Positions 1-8,079 of a stretch of DNA of 53,707 nucleotides are shown here, piece by piece. Within the stretch, counting starts at the first letter, position 1. The number at the start of each line of letters is the position of its first letter. This DNA comes from Gemmatimonadales bacterium. Its GTDB lineage: Bacteria > Gemmatimonadota > Gemmatimonadetes > Palauibacterales > Palauibacteraceae. Below the pieces are notes generated by a model that worked only from the letters and a program-made list of their open reading frames with translations, ran no database searches and was not told the origin of the DNA. Location of the stretch: assembly GCA_009838765.1 (NCBI GenBank), contig VXQX01000022.1, positions 1 through 53,707 on the forward strand. Reading direction: 5' to 3'. The position numbers and the translations under genes are program-made.

Positions 1-84
1 GGGGGCTACTAAACTAAATACGTCGAATTTCCCGCGGCTGCGGGTAGAGCCAGGGGCTGGGGCATTTGCTGAGGGGGGAGGGGC

Positions 85-402
85 ATGGTCGTGGGCGGGG
101 CCCTCATGGGATCCCGGATGGAACCGCGGATCGTGCGGGTCGGTACCTTCCGCATCGAGACGGAGCCCCGCGGCACCTGTCTCCTCATCCGCAATCGCGA
201 CCAGCCGGGCGTGATCGGCGCCGTGGGGACGGTGCTCGGCGAGGCAAACGCGAACATCGCGGAATACCACCTCGCGCGGCGAAAGGGCGGTGGCCAGTCC
301 TTCGGCGTGGTGAGGATCGACGAGGAACTGCCGGCGGCGACGCTGCGCGAGTTGGAGGACCTCGACGGAGTCGAAGAGGTGCGCCAGGTCAACTTCGACT
401 GA
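85..402 (+). CDS. ACT-domain protein, probably the C-terminal part of D-3-phosphoglycerate dehydrogenase
   Basis: The 105-residue product matches the regulatory ACT end of SerA: a PRIVRVGTFRIE strand followed by RNRDQPGVIGAVG and NIAEYHLAR. In SerA this domain binds serine for feedback control of serine synthesis. Resemblance to SerA already begins at VVGGALMG, right after the ATG, so the homology probably continues upstream. An in-frame TGA lies at 70-72. Frame 2 is open from base 2 through the G-rich tract at 72-83, and its peptide (NFPRLRVE) could be the preceding SerA strand. The entry may therefore be the tail of a frameshifted serA rather than a free-standing ACT protein. The purine-rich tract would also act as a ribosome-binding site. 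The domain call is firm; gene integrity is unsure. Confidence 0.7.
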   Translation: MVVGGALMGSRMEPRIVRVGTFRIETEPRGTCLLIRNRDQPGVIGAVGTVLGEANANIAEYHLARRKGGGQSFGVVRIDEELPAATLRELEDLDGVEEVRQVNFD

Positions 403-462
403 CCTCCGAGGACGGTGGCGCGTCCGTTCGTGATGGTCCCCGGGCAAACCTGAGGGGACCAA

Positions 463-1380
463 TCAGGCCGGAGGCGTCCACACGGCGGCGACCTCCGCAT
501 CCGGGGTGGGGACGCGGTCCGGGTGCAACAATCCACCCAGGATCTCGACGCCGGTGACGAAACGGGGGCCCGAGCGGTTGAAGTAAGAGGAGGCGTCGAC
601 GACCCAGGCGCGGACCTCCGCGATCGCGCGCGGCGCCACTTCTCCAAGGCGCTCAGCGTGCGCGTCCGCGTCTGCGCGCGACGCGTCGAGGCCGTAGCCG
701 CACGGCATGAGGAGGAGCGCGTCCGGATCGAGCCCTCTGATCTCATCCCACGACACTTCCCGGGAAGGCTGCCCCGCCTCGCCGGCCAGGTTGCGGCCTC
801 CGGCGAGTTCGATCATCTCCGGCACCCAGTGGCCAGGCGTGAACGGCGGATCGAACCACTCGATCCCGAGCACCCCCGGCGGGTCCGCATCCCCCACGGC
901 CGCCCGCACCGCGTCGAGTCGCCTCCGCAGCGACCCCCCCGCAGCCGGGGCGACATCCGGATGGCCGGCGGCGCGCGCCACCTGCGTGATCGAAGCGAGG
1001 ATGTCTTCGATCGTGTGCGCGTCCAGCGACACCACGTCGGCCTCGATTCCGCGCGCCCCGAGCACCTCCCGCACGCCGTCCGTCGGCACGGCGCACACGT
1101 CGCACACGGCCTGGGTGATGATGATGTCCGGGTCGAGCTTCTCGAGGACGGCTGCGTCGACCTCGTATACGCTGCCGTGTTCGGTCATCGCCTGTCGCAC
1201 GGCGGCGTCGATCTCTCCGCTCGAGAGGCCCTCCGGGTCGAAGCGGGGGCGGCTGACGCGCGGACGGTCGAGCAGGTGCGGCGGATGATCGCACTCGTGC
1301 GAGATGCCGACGAGGCTCTCGCCGAGACCGAGCGCGTCGACGATCTCGGTGCCGGAGGCGAGGAGCGAGACGATACGCAT
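463..1380 (-). CDS. BtuF-like cobalamin-binding protein (periplasmic-binding fold)
   Basis: The 305-residue product starts MRIVSLLASGTEIVDALGLG, typical of the BtuF/FecB helical-backbone binding fold, and carries the family's ISHECDHP segment and the ITQAVCDVCAVP motif. No signal peptide or lipobox is visible at this start. Relatives without a signal are common and are usually annotated as cobalamin-binding or ABC substrate-binding proteins. It is the last gene of the minus-strand run and begins 13 bases after moeB stops. No cobalamin riboswitch and no permease or ATPase are present nearby. Vitamin B12 as the ligand is therefore an inference from the family. Confidence 0.75.
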   Translation of the reverse strand: MRIVSLLASGTEIVDALGLGESLVGISHECDHPPHLLDRPRVSRPRFDPEGLSSGEIDAAVRQAMTEHGSVYEVDAAVLEKLDPDIIITQAVCDVCAVPTDGVREVLGARGIEADVVSLDAHTIEDILASITQVARAAGHPDVAPAAGGSLRRRLDAVRAAVGDADPPGVLGIEWFDPPFTPGHWVPEMIELAGGRNLAGEAGQPSREVSWDEIRGLDPDALLLMPCGYGLDASRADADAHAERLGEVAPRAIAEVRAWVVDASSYFNRSGPRFVTGVEILGGLLHPDRVPTPDAEVAAVWTPPA

Positions 1381-1393
1381 CAGTACCGCGGCA

Positions 1394-2575
1394 TCAGTAC
1401 TGGGGCATCGCGGGATCGATCTCCTCGGCCCACGCGAGGATCCCCCCCGCGAGGTTCACGGCGTTGTCGAAGCCGACCGTGCGCAGGTACTCGACGGCGC
1501 GGTCGCCGCGGGGGCCGGAACGACAGTGGATGATGAGCGGTTCCGACGCGTCCAGGCTCTCCACGGCCTCCGGGAGCGTGGCGAGCGGCACCAGCCGCGC
1601 TCCCGCGTCCTCGAGGTTGCAGATCGCCCACTCGTAGTCTTCGCGTACGTCAACGAGCTGGAAGCGCTCGCCGGCGTCGATCCGGCGCTTCAGCTCGTGC
1701 ACGTCGATGTCGAAGTCGTCCATCGCGCCCTCCGTTTCCGCGCTACCGTCGCCCGCGGACGCGCCATCCGCCGTCCCGCCGCAGAAGCGCTCGTAGTCGA
1801 TGAGTTCCGTCACCGTCGGCTCGGAGCCGCACACCACGCACTCGGGGTCGCGGGCGATGTCCAGCGAGCGGAACTCCATGCGCAGCGCGTCGATGAGGAG
1901 CAGGCGTCCGGCGAGCGTGTCGCCGATCCCCGCCAGCCACTTGATCGCTTCGTTCGCCTGGATCGATCCCACGATGCCGGGAAGGACGCCGAGCACCCCG
2001 GCCTCCGCGCAATTCGGCACCAGATCCGGCGGCGGCGGGTCCCGGAACAGGCAGCGATAGCAGGGGCCATCGTGCGCGGCGAACACCGAGGCCTGACCCT
2101 CGAAGCGGAGGATGGCCCCATACGCGAGGGGCGTCCCGAGCATCACGCAGGCGTCGTTCACGAGATACCGGGTCGGGAAGTTGTCGCTCCCGTCGATGAC
2201 GAAATCCCATCCCTCGAGGATCTCGAACGCGTTCCCCGAATCCAGGCGCGCGTCGAACGTCTCGACGGCGACGTCCGGGTTCAGCCCCGCGAGCCGCGCG
2301 CGGGCCGAGGCGAGCTTCGGCGTCCCGACCGCGTCCGTGTCGTAGAGCACCTGGCGCTGCAGGTTCGAGAGTTCCACGCGGTCGTGGTCCACGAGGCCGA
2401 TCCGTCCCACGCCCGCCGCGGCGAGGTAGAGCGCGGCGGGAGAGCCGAGACCCCCCGCGCCCACGATGAGCACGCTCGAAGCCAGCAGGCGCCGCTGGCC
2501 CTCCACCCCCACCTCGGGGATGCTGACGTGACGTCCGTAGCGGACGAGTTCGTCGCGGGAGAGGCCGCCGTCCAT
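1394..2575 (-). CDS. moeB: Molybdopterin-synthase adenylyltransferase with C-terminal rhodanese domain (MoeB/ThiF type)
   Basis: The 393-residue product activates a sulfur-carrier protein by adenylating its C-terminal glycine. Residues about 1-250 form the ThiF/MoeB E1-like domain, with the nucleotide loop GAGGLGSPAALYLA, the segment DHDRVELSNLQRQVLY, and two CxxC pairs (CYRC, CVVC) expected to hold zinc. Residues about 285-393 form a rhodanese domain with an active-site cysteine in IIHCRSGPRGDRA, so sulfur transfer may be built in. It lies between rpe (7 bases upstream) and the binding-protein gene. A MogA domain is encoded at 36.8-37.3 kb, which fits molybdenum cofactor synthesis, but a ThiF role in thiamine synthesis cannot be excluded. 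Confidence 0.9.
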   Translation of the reverse strand: MDGGLSRDELVRYGRHVSIPEVGVEGQRRLLASSVLIVGAGGLGSPAALYLAAAGVGRIGLVDHDRVELSNLQRQVLYDTDAVGTPKLASARARLAGLNPDVAVETFDARLDSGNAFEILEGWDFVIDGSDNFPTRYLVNDACVMLGTPLAYGAILRFEGQASVFAAHDGPCYRCLFRDPPPPDLVPNCAEAGVLGVLPGIVGSIQANEAIKWLAGIGDTLAGRLLLIDALRMEFRSLDIARDPECVVCGSEPTVTELIDYERFCGGTADGASAGDGSAETEGAMDDFDIDVHELKRRIDAGERFQLVDVREDYEWAICNLEDAGARLVPLATLPEAVESLDASEPLIIHCRSGPRGDRAVEYLRTVGFDNAVNLAGGILAWAEEIDPAMPQY

Positions 2576-2582
2576 GCCGCCC

Positions 2583-3248
2583 TCAGCCGTAGGGCGCGAG
2601 CGCGTCGCGCAGCGCGGCCATGTTCGCGGCGATGCCGGGCGCCCACCGGAAGACCGAGGAACCGGCCACGAACACCGACGCCCCCGCCGCGGCGCACACC
2701 GGGGCGGACGCGGGATCGATCCCTCCGTCGACCTGGATCAGCGGCGGAGCGAGCCCGCGGTCCGCGGCCATCCGAAGCACCGTGGAGATCTTCGGCACCG
2801 CCTCGGCGATGAACCTCTGTCCTCCGAACCCCGGGTTCACCGTCATCACGAGGACGAGGTCCACGTAGCACAGGACCTCCGACAGCGTCTCCGCGGGCGT
2901 GGCCGGGTTGAGCGCGACCCCGGCATGGCAGCCCAGCTCCCGGATCCGGTGCAGGTCGCCGTGCAGGTGGGCCGACACCTCCTGGTGGACCGTGAGCATG
3001 TCGGCCCCCGCCTCCGCGAACGGCTCGAGGAACTCCCCGGGGTTGTCGATCATCAGGTGGACGTCGAGGAACGAGTCGGACACCGCGCGCAACGACTCCA
3101 GCACCGGCAGCCCGATCGTGAGGTTGGGGACGAAGTGCCCGTCCATGACGTCGAGCTGGAACCACTCCGCGCCCGCGGCCTCCGCCTCGGCCACCTCCGC
3201 CCCCAGCCGCGCGTAGTCGGCGGCGAGGATGGACGGGGCGATGACCAT
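2583..3248 (-). CDS. rpe: Ribulose-phosphate 3-epimerase
   Basis: This TIM-barrel enzyme of the pentose phosphate pathway interconverts ribulose 5-phosphate and xylulose 5-phosphate. Visible signatures are IAPSILAADYARLG at the N-terminus, DVMDGHFVPN and DVHLMIDNP with metal and catalytic residues, VNPGFGGQRF as the phosphate loop, and VDGGI near the C-terminus. I chose the ATG at 3248 (221 residues) because the family starts at M-IAPSIL. An in-frame GTG at 3287 would add 13 unconserved residues that run into a tandem repeat. The gene is cotranscribed with kbl upstream and moeB downstream, with an 8-bp gap to moeB. Confidence 0.93.
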   Translation of the reverse strand: MVIAPSILAADYARLGAEVAEAEAAGAEWFQLDVMDGHFVPNLTIGLPVLESLRAVSDSFLDVHLMIDNPGEFLEPFAEAGADMLTVHQEVSAHLHGDLHRIRELGCHAGVALNPATPAETLSEVLCYVDLVLVMTVNPGFGGQRFIAEAVPKISTVLRMAADRGLAPPLIQVDGGIDPASAPVCAAAGASVFVAGSSVFRWAPGIAANMAALRDALAPYG

Positions 3249-3278
3249 CCCCCCGGGCAGCTCCCGATTCAGTCCGCG

Positions 3279-3332
3279 CTCCGTCACGATTCATGCTCCG
3301 TCACGATTTCATGCTCCGTCACGATTCCCATG
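3279..3332. repeat. Three tandem copies of a 17-19 bp unit upstream of rpe
   Basis: The unit CTCCGTCACGATTCATG occurs three times head to tail, at 3279-3295, 3296-3313 and 3314-3332. The copies are 17, 18 and 19 bases long and differ only in the T/C run before CATG. On the coding (minus) strand each copy carries an AC-GGAG segment that resembles a ribosome-binding site. The array fills the short kbl-rpe gap just before the rpe start. Confidence 0.9.
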
Positions 3333-3362
3333 CTCGCCGCAGTCTCCCTGGCGCCAAGGGCG

Positions 3363-4589
3363 TCAGATCAGGTGGAGCCGCTCGCCCACCTTCTTCAGGG
3401 CGGCGAGGGCGGCGTCGATGTGTTCGCGCTCGTGCGCGGCCGAAAGCTGACAGCGGATGCGGGCCTCGCCGCGCGGGACGACGGGATACCCGAAGCCGAT
3501 GACGAAGACGCCCTCGCGCAGCAGTTCCCGGCTGAGCCCGATCGCATCCGCCGTCCTTCCGACGATGACGGGGACGATGGGCGTGCCGCCGGGAATCGGC
3601 TTGTATCCGAGTTCGATCAGCCCCTCGCGATAATACTCCGTGTTGTCGCGGAGCCGGGCCACGAGTTCCGGGTGCGCCTCCAGGTGCTCGATCGCGGCCA
3701 TGGCCCCGGCCGCCGAATGGCAGGGCAGGGCGTTGGTGAACAACTGGGTGCGCGACGCCTGGACGAGATAGTCGATGACGGCTTCGGAGCTGGCCGTGAA
3801 GCCGCCCGCCATGCCCCCGAGCGCCTTCCCGAGCGTCGACGTGACGATGTCGACCTCGCCGTGCATCCCGAAGTGCTCGGGCGTCCCGCGTCCCGTGTCG
3901 CCCAGCACCCCCGTCGAGTGCGAGTCGTCCACGGCCATGATCGCGTCGTAGCGGTCGCACAGTTCCCGGATCTCCGGGAGCGGCGCGATCTCTCCTTCCA
4001 TCGAGAAGATGCCGTCCGTGATGACGAGCCGGTGGCGCGCGTCGCGGCTCGCCTCGAGGGCCTCGCGCAGCGAGCCCATGTCCATGTGGTCGTAGATGAA
4101 GCGGCGCGCCTTGCAGAGCCGGATCCCGTCGATGATGCAGGCGTGGTTGAGCCGGTCCGAGATCAGGGCGTCATCCGCGCCCAGGAGCGGCGCGAAGAGG
4201 CCCTCGTTCGCGTTCCACGCGGAGGTGTAGGTGAGGGAGGCCGGCGTCTCGAGGAAGTCCGCGATCTTCGCCTCGAGTTCGCGGTGGATGTCGAACGTCC
4301 CGCAGATGAAGCGCACCGAGGAGGTCCCCGCGCCGTACTCGTCCACCCCGTCCTTCACCGCCTTCATCACCGAGGGTTCGTCGCACAGGCCCAGGTAGTT
4401 GTTCGAGCACATGTTGATGGTCTCGCCCAGGCCATCGATGTCCACGACGGGAGCCTGCCGCCCCATGATGTGCAGCAGTTCCTTGTGAACCCCGTTCTCC
4501 CTCATCTCCCCGAGTTCGGAGACGAGGCGGTGCTCGAGGCCCCGGTTCACGTTCGACGTCATCCCATCCCGCTCCTCATACAGTGTCAT
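3363..4589 (-). CDS. kbl: Glycine C-acetyltransferase (2-amino-3-ketobutyrate CoA ligase)
   Basis: This PLP enzyme of the alpha-oxoamine synthase family cleaves 2-amino-3-ketobutyrate with CoA into glycine and acetyl-CoA, the second step of threonine breakdown. The 408-residue product has CSNNYLGL, SVRFICGT, LNHACIIDGIRL, VDDSHSTGVLG and the PLP-lysine motif STLGKALGGMAGG. It ends with the family-typical RIRCQLSAAHERE region. Length is close to the usual 398 residues, and the ATG at 4589 leaves a short unconserved N-terminus. tdh, which makes the substrate, is upstream in the same run, separated only by a lipoprotein gene. Confidence 0.95.
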   Translation of the reverse strand: MTLYEERDGMTSNVNRGLEHRLVSELGEMRENGVHKELLHIMGRQAPVVDIDGLGETINMCSNNYLGLCDEPSVMKAVKDGVDEYGAGTSSVRFICGTFDIHRELEAKIADFLETPASLTYTSAWNANEGLFAPLLGADDALISDRLNHACIIDGIRLCKARRFIYDHMDMGSLREALEASRDARHRLVITDGIFSMEGEIAPLPEIRELCDRYDAIMAVDDSHSTGVLGDTGRGTPEHFGMHGEVDIVTSTLGKALGGMAGGFTASSEAVIDYLVQASRTQLFTNALPCHSAAGAMAAIEHLEAHPELVARLRDNTEYYREGLIELGYKPIPGGTPIVPVIVGRTADAIGLSRELLREGVFVIGFGYPVVPRGEARIRCQLSAAHEREHIDAALAALKKVGERLHLI

Positions 4590-4615
4590 GATCGCGTCGT
4601 CCCGGATCGCATCGC

Positions 4616-5278
4616 TCAGGGGTAGAGGTCGCCGACCCGCTTGTCGGTGGCCCACGCGGTGTCCACACGGATTCTGGGGCGCGACCCCCAGTTGCCGCAC
4701 GAGATGAAGCCTCGCAACTGCCCGCGGACATGGAGGACGCGATCGGTCCCCGCCTCGCGAAGCTCGGGGCTGAGGCCGTCGAGCGCGAATACCCGCTGGC
4801 TCCCGATCCACCCCGGACCGAACAGCCAGCACCCGGCGGCCTCGCGGATCGTCCCCTCGCCCCAGGTGCGGATGCCGGAGAATCCCCCGCTGTCCGTCGC
4901 GACGAGCGTGCCGAGATCGATATCCGTCGCGGTGCGGATCCGGTAGCGCCCGGGGGTCTCGAGCGTGATCGGCCGTGCCTCGTAGAAGCTGACGTGCTGC
5001 GGCGCGCACATGGTGCGGAAGGTGCTCCGCCGGGCCGCGAGGTCGATCGAGGAGTCGGTGACCGCGAGCGTGGCGGTGTCCAGCCGGCCGCACTGGTCCT
5101 CGGACACGGGACCGCCGAACTCGAAGGAGAATGGCGCGCCCACCTCGACCGTCTCGGGATATGCGACCCAGGTGACGAGCGCCTCGCTGGGGGCACCCTC
5201 CCCGATCCGCCAGCACCCGGCCGCCAGCAGCGCGGCGGCGGCGAAGGCCGGGACGACGGGGGCGGCGGCGCGCGCCAC
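4616..5278 (-). CDS. Predicted lipoprotein of unknown function between tdh and kbl
   Basis: The 220-residue product begins with a hydrophobic signal and a clean lipobox, LLAAGC, with the lipidated cysteine at position 22. It is probably anchored to the outer or inner membrane and faces the periplasm. The mature part looks beta-rich and has several cysteines (DQCGRL, RTMCAP, AAGCWLF, ISCGNW) that could form disulfides. I recognise no family. It starts 13 bases after tdh and ends 26 bases before kbl, so it is very likely cotranscribed with both. A link to threonine metabolism is not evident from its sequence. Confidence 0.75.
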   Translation of the reverse strand: MARAAAPVVPAFAAAALLAAGCWRIGEGAPSEALVTWVAYPETVEVGAPFSFEFGGPVSEDQCGRLDTATLAVTDSSIDLAARRSTFRTMCAPQHVSFYEARPITLETPGRYRIRTATDIDLGTLVATDSGGFSGIRTWGEGTIREAAGCWLFGPGWIGSQRVFALDGLSPELREAGTDRVLHVRGQLRGFISCGNWGSRPRIRVDTAWATDKRVGDLYP

Positions 5279-5291
5279 GGGGACCGGGCTG

Positions 5292-6323
5292 CTAGTCCAG
5301 CATGAGGACGACCTTCGCCGCCTCGCCGGAATACATGGAGTCGAAGCCTTCCTCGAAGCGGTCGAACGGCAGCCGGTGGGTGATCACGGGCCCGACATCG
5401 AGACGCCCCGACGCCAGGAAGTCCCGCATCTCGATCCACGTCCGGTACATGAGCCGCCCCACCACGCCGTACACGTGGAGGCCCTTGAAGATGACGTCGC
5501 GCGCGAGGTCGACCTCCACCGGATCCTTGGGAAGCCCCAGCAGCCGGACGTGCCCGCCGTTGCGGCACATGCGGAACGCGGAGCGCACGCCCTCGGGGTG
5601 TCCGCTCATCTCGCACACCACGTGCGCCCCGTAGCCGTGCGTGACGTCGGCGATCCGCGCCTCCACGTCGCCGTCGGCCGGGTCGAGGCAGTCGTGCGCG
5701 CCCATGCGCGCCGCGAGTTCCCGCCGCCCCTCGTGCGGCTCGACCGCGATGACCCTGGAGGCTCCCGCCGCGCGCGCGATCCCGACGGCGAACAGGCCGA
5801 TCGGGCCGCAGCCGACCACGGCGACGACCCGGCCTGCCACGTCCGTGTGCAGAACTGTGTGGAAAGCGTTCCCGAGCGGATCGAACACCGCCGCCAGGTC
5901 GTCGTCGATGGAGTCGGGGACGTGGATGATGTTCGCCGCGGGGATGGAAACGTACTCCGCGAACGCGCCGTCCCGGTCGATGCCGATGATCCGCGTGTCC
6001 CGGCACACGTGCGCCTGCTCGGTGCCGCAGTACTCGCAGTGTCCGCAGACCAGGTGCCCCTCCGCCGAGACGCGGTCGCCGACCTCGATGTTCCGCACCA
6101 GCCGGCCGGTCTCGACGACCTCTCCCATGAATTCGTGGCCGAGCGTGACGGGCGGATTCACGCGATGCCGCGACCAGCGGTCCCACTGGTGAATGTGCAG
6201 GTCCGTGCCGCAGATCCCCGCTCGCCGCACCTTCACGAGCACGTCGCGGGAGCGAATCTCGGGCACCGGCGCGTCGCACATCGCGAGGCCGGGGGCCGGC
6301 CCGGGTTTGCGGATCGCTTTCAT
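5292..6323 (-). CDS. tdh: L-threonine 3-dehydrogenase
   Basis: This zinc-dependent medium-chain dehydrogenase oxidises threonine with NAD+ to 2-amino-3-ketobutyrate. The 343-residue product shows the catalytic-zinc segment GICGTDLHIHQWD, GHEFMGEVVE, and the structural-zinc cysteines CGHCEYCGTEQAHVC at about residues 93-107. It also has the Rossmann loop VVGCGPIGLFAVG and an acidic end to the second strand (AVEPHE) that favours NAD. The length equals the usual 341-343 residues. It leads the minus-strand run and pairs functionally with kbl, so the threonine-to-glycine route is complete here. Confidence 0.95.
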   Translation of the reverse strand: MKAIRKPGPAPGLAMCDAPVPEIRSRDVLVKVRRAGICGTDLHIHQWDRWSRHRVNPPVTLGHEFMGEVVETGRLVRNIEVGDRVSAEGHLVCGHCEYCGTEQAHVCRDTRIIGIDRDGAFAEYVSIPAANIIHVPDSIDDDLAAVFDPLGNAFHTVLHTDVAGRVVAVVGCGPIGLFAVGIARAAGASRVIAVEPHEGRRELAARMGAHDCLDPADGDVEARIADVTHGYGAHVVCEMSGHPEGVRSAFRMCRNGGHVRLLGLPKDPVEVDLARDVIFKGLHVYGVVGRLMYRTWIEMRDFLASGRLDVGPVITHRLPFDRFEEGFDSMYSGEAAKVVLMLD

Positions 6324-6530
6324 GGCGACGGAAGATGGCTGCTAGTGTCGTGTCCCGGAAATACCCCGGCCATTCGAGCGCCGCTGCATCCGCCGGAGGG
6401 TCTGACCAGGCGGCAAGCGCCGGGAACCCGGGGGGGCGGCCTTCCGTACGATGCTTCAGCGGGGAGCCGCTGACGGCCGCGGGGCGCCGTCCCGGCGGCC
6501 TCGCGACCATTCTGGAGTCGGATCGGACCT

Positions 6531-7211
6531 GTGCGCACGACGACAAGGAAACGGCCGGACTGGCGATACCGGGTCGCCTCATCGCGTTCCCGTGGCCGCG
6601 AGCGGGCCGTGTGGTGGGGCGGGATGCTCGCTTCCGTTCTCCTGCACGCGTTCCTCCTCCTCCTGTGGGTGCGCCCGGCGCCCGAGTTCGAGCCGGCGGC
6701 GCGGCCCGGCGTCGATCCCGATCTCACCGCCGGCGGGGGCGGCCTGATGGCGGTCAGGGTCTCCATGCCGCGCCGGATCGAGATCCCTCCGCCGCCGCGG
6801 CCCGTCCTCGCCGTCGACATGCCCGAGATCCAGGTACGCGAGGCGGAGATCGACGTGGCCTCCGAACTGCTCCCCGTCGGTGCGCCGGCACCGTCGCCCG
6901 GTCTCGGGGCCGGGTTCGGCGCCGGCGAGGAAGGAGCGGGCGGCGGCGAGGGCGACGGCTACGTGTCGCCCGTGCCGAGGTCCGTCGTGCCGCACTGGGA
7001 CCCGCCGAGCGCCGTCCGCGGCATGGAGGTGACGGTGCGCGTTTTCGTCGACGCGACCGGGCGTCCCAGCCTCGTCGAACTCGATCCCCCGACCCCGGAC
7101 GAGGACTTCAACCGCGACATCATGCGCCAGGTGCGGGCGTGGGAGTACCGCCCCGCGCTCCGCCACGGGACCCCGGTCGACGGCTGGGCCGAGATCGTCT
7201 TCATCTTCTGA
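6531..7211 (+). CDS. TonB-like protein (energy-transducer C-terminal fold)
   Basis: The 226-residue product starts at GTG 6531. It has a basic cytoplasmic end, one membrane helix (GGMLASVLLHAFLLLLWV, about residues 30-47), a proline-rich linker (RRIEIPPPPRPVL) and a C-terminal region resembling TonB: VEVTVRVFVDATGR-like strand, then DFNRDIMRQVRAWEYRPAL. This is the usual plan for inner-membrane proteins that pass proton-motive energy to outer-membrane receptors. No exbB or exbD is nearby. The glycine-rich stretch before the C-terminal domain is low complexity. A TonB-family call is reasonable; the partner receptor is unknown. Confidence 0.7.
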   Translation: MRTTTRKRPDWRYRVASSRSRGRERAVWWGGMLASVLLHAFLLLLWVRPAPEFEPAARPGVDPDLTAGGGGLMAVRVSMPRRIEIPPPPRPVLAVDMPEIQVREAEIDVASELLPVGAPAPSPGLGAGFGAGEEGAGGGEGDGYVSPVPRSVVPHWDPPSAVRGMEVTVRVFVDATGRPSLVELDPPTPDEDFNRDIMRQVRAWEYRPALRHGTPVDGWAEIVFIF

Positions 7212-7281
7212 TTTGATGACCGGTTGATCCGCTCCCCGATCCTCGGGCAGGAATCGGACCTGCTACGAGGGGAGGTGAGGG

Positions 7282-7902
7282 GTGTGGGATCTGAATCGCG
7301 CGGAACGCAAGGCGCTGGGCGCCGCGCTCGTGCTCGTGGGCGTGAGTCTCGTGACGCGCACCTTGCTCGTCCCCGACCCGGGCCGGCTTGAAGGTCTCGA
7401 CACGATCGACCCCGCGACGGATCTGGAGGGGAGGGTAGGCGGCTTGCGGTGCTGCCCCGCAGCCCCCTTACTTCCTCGCATGTCGCAGCATGAGAGTGAT
7501 GCCGAAGGCGTCTTGGCTCCCGACGTTCGTGATCTTCTTGGCGCCACAATCGATGAGGCCTTCACAAGGTACGGACCGGCCATCGCGGACCGCGCGGTCG
7601 GAGCCGACCGGTGGCTCCGTTTCGATGGTAAGAGGTGGAGTCTGCGCTTGCGAGCACGGCCTGAGTCAGTCGATGGCGTCGCCGTCGTCCGTTCATGGAC
7701 GGCCGCTATTGCGAACGGGTTCGCCACCGTGCCGGAAGCGCTACGGGCGCTGGGGTTGCCACCATCGAGGCCCCCAACAGGAGTCGGGGATCTCCGCCAG
7801 CCGTTGTACGATGGCACCGGTCGCGTCCATTCGCTTACGGTCTTCCTGAGGGATGGGCAAGTCCGCGCGGTCTCAGGCTTCGATGAACCGCCGGATTGGT
7901 AG
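7282..7902 (+). CDS. Chimeric ORF: truncated ComEA-like N-terminus joined to an unknown domain at the island edge
   Basis: The first 49 residues (GTG start with a GAGGGGAGGTGAGGG leader) have a short basic N-terminus and one membrane helix, ALGAALVLVGVSLV, like the start of ComEA competence proteins. No helix-hairpin-helix follows. From about base 7430 base composition and residue use change, and the remaining sequence (MSQHESDAEG onward, possible own ATG at 7480) is an unknown domain of about 140 residues. I infer that island DNA replaced the ComEA part. Either the chimera is expressed or the second part is a separate gene starting at 7480. The ComEA identification rests on N-terminal style only. 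Confidence 0.5.
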   Translation: MWDLNRAERKALGAALVLVGVSLVTRTLLVPDPGRLEGLDTIDPATDLEGRVGGLRCCPAAPLLPRMSQHESDAEGVLAPDVRDLLGATIDEAFTRYGPAIADRAVGADRWLRFDGKRWSLRLRARPESVDGVAVVRSWTAAIANGFATVPEALRALGLPPSRPPTGVGDLRQPLYDGTGRVHSLTVFLRDGQVRAVSGFDEPPDW

Positions 7903-8079
7903 CGGCGGCAGTCCCGGCTCGTCGGTTCTTTGTTATCGGCAGATGATATACCGAACTCAAGAAGAGCTTGATCGTCCGGGGGCCATTGCAGACTCCACAG
8001 TGCTCGCCAGGCGACTGCCCCCTCGTCCTGCGCGACGGGGCGTTGCCGACAATCTGTGTGACGAGAGGATGGGACGAGA

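Noticed and set aside
743-1294. Long open frames antisense to or overlapping real genes (for example 523-1533 plus, 1304-2812 plus, 2574-4625 plus, 29219-31597 minus)
   Set aside because: They are arginine/proline-rich shadow frames typical of high-GC DNA, without domains, overlapping well-supported genes.
463-1380. Cobalamin riboswitch for the BtuF-like gene
   Set aside because: The gene starts 13 bases after moeB, leaving no room for a riboswitch, and no B12-box-like sequence was noticed.
3249-3287. Longer rpe start at GTG 3287
   Set aside because: It would place unconserved residues before the family start IAPSIL and run into the tandem repeat; ATG 3248 fits better.
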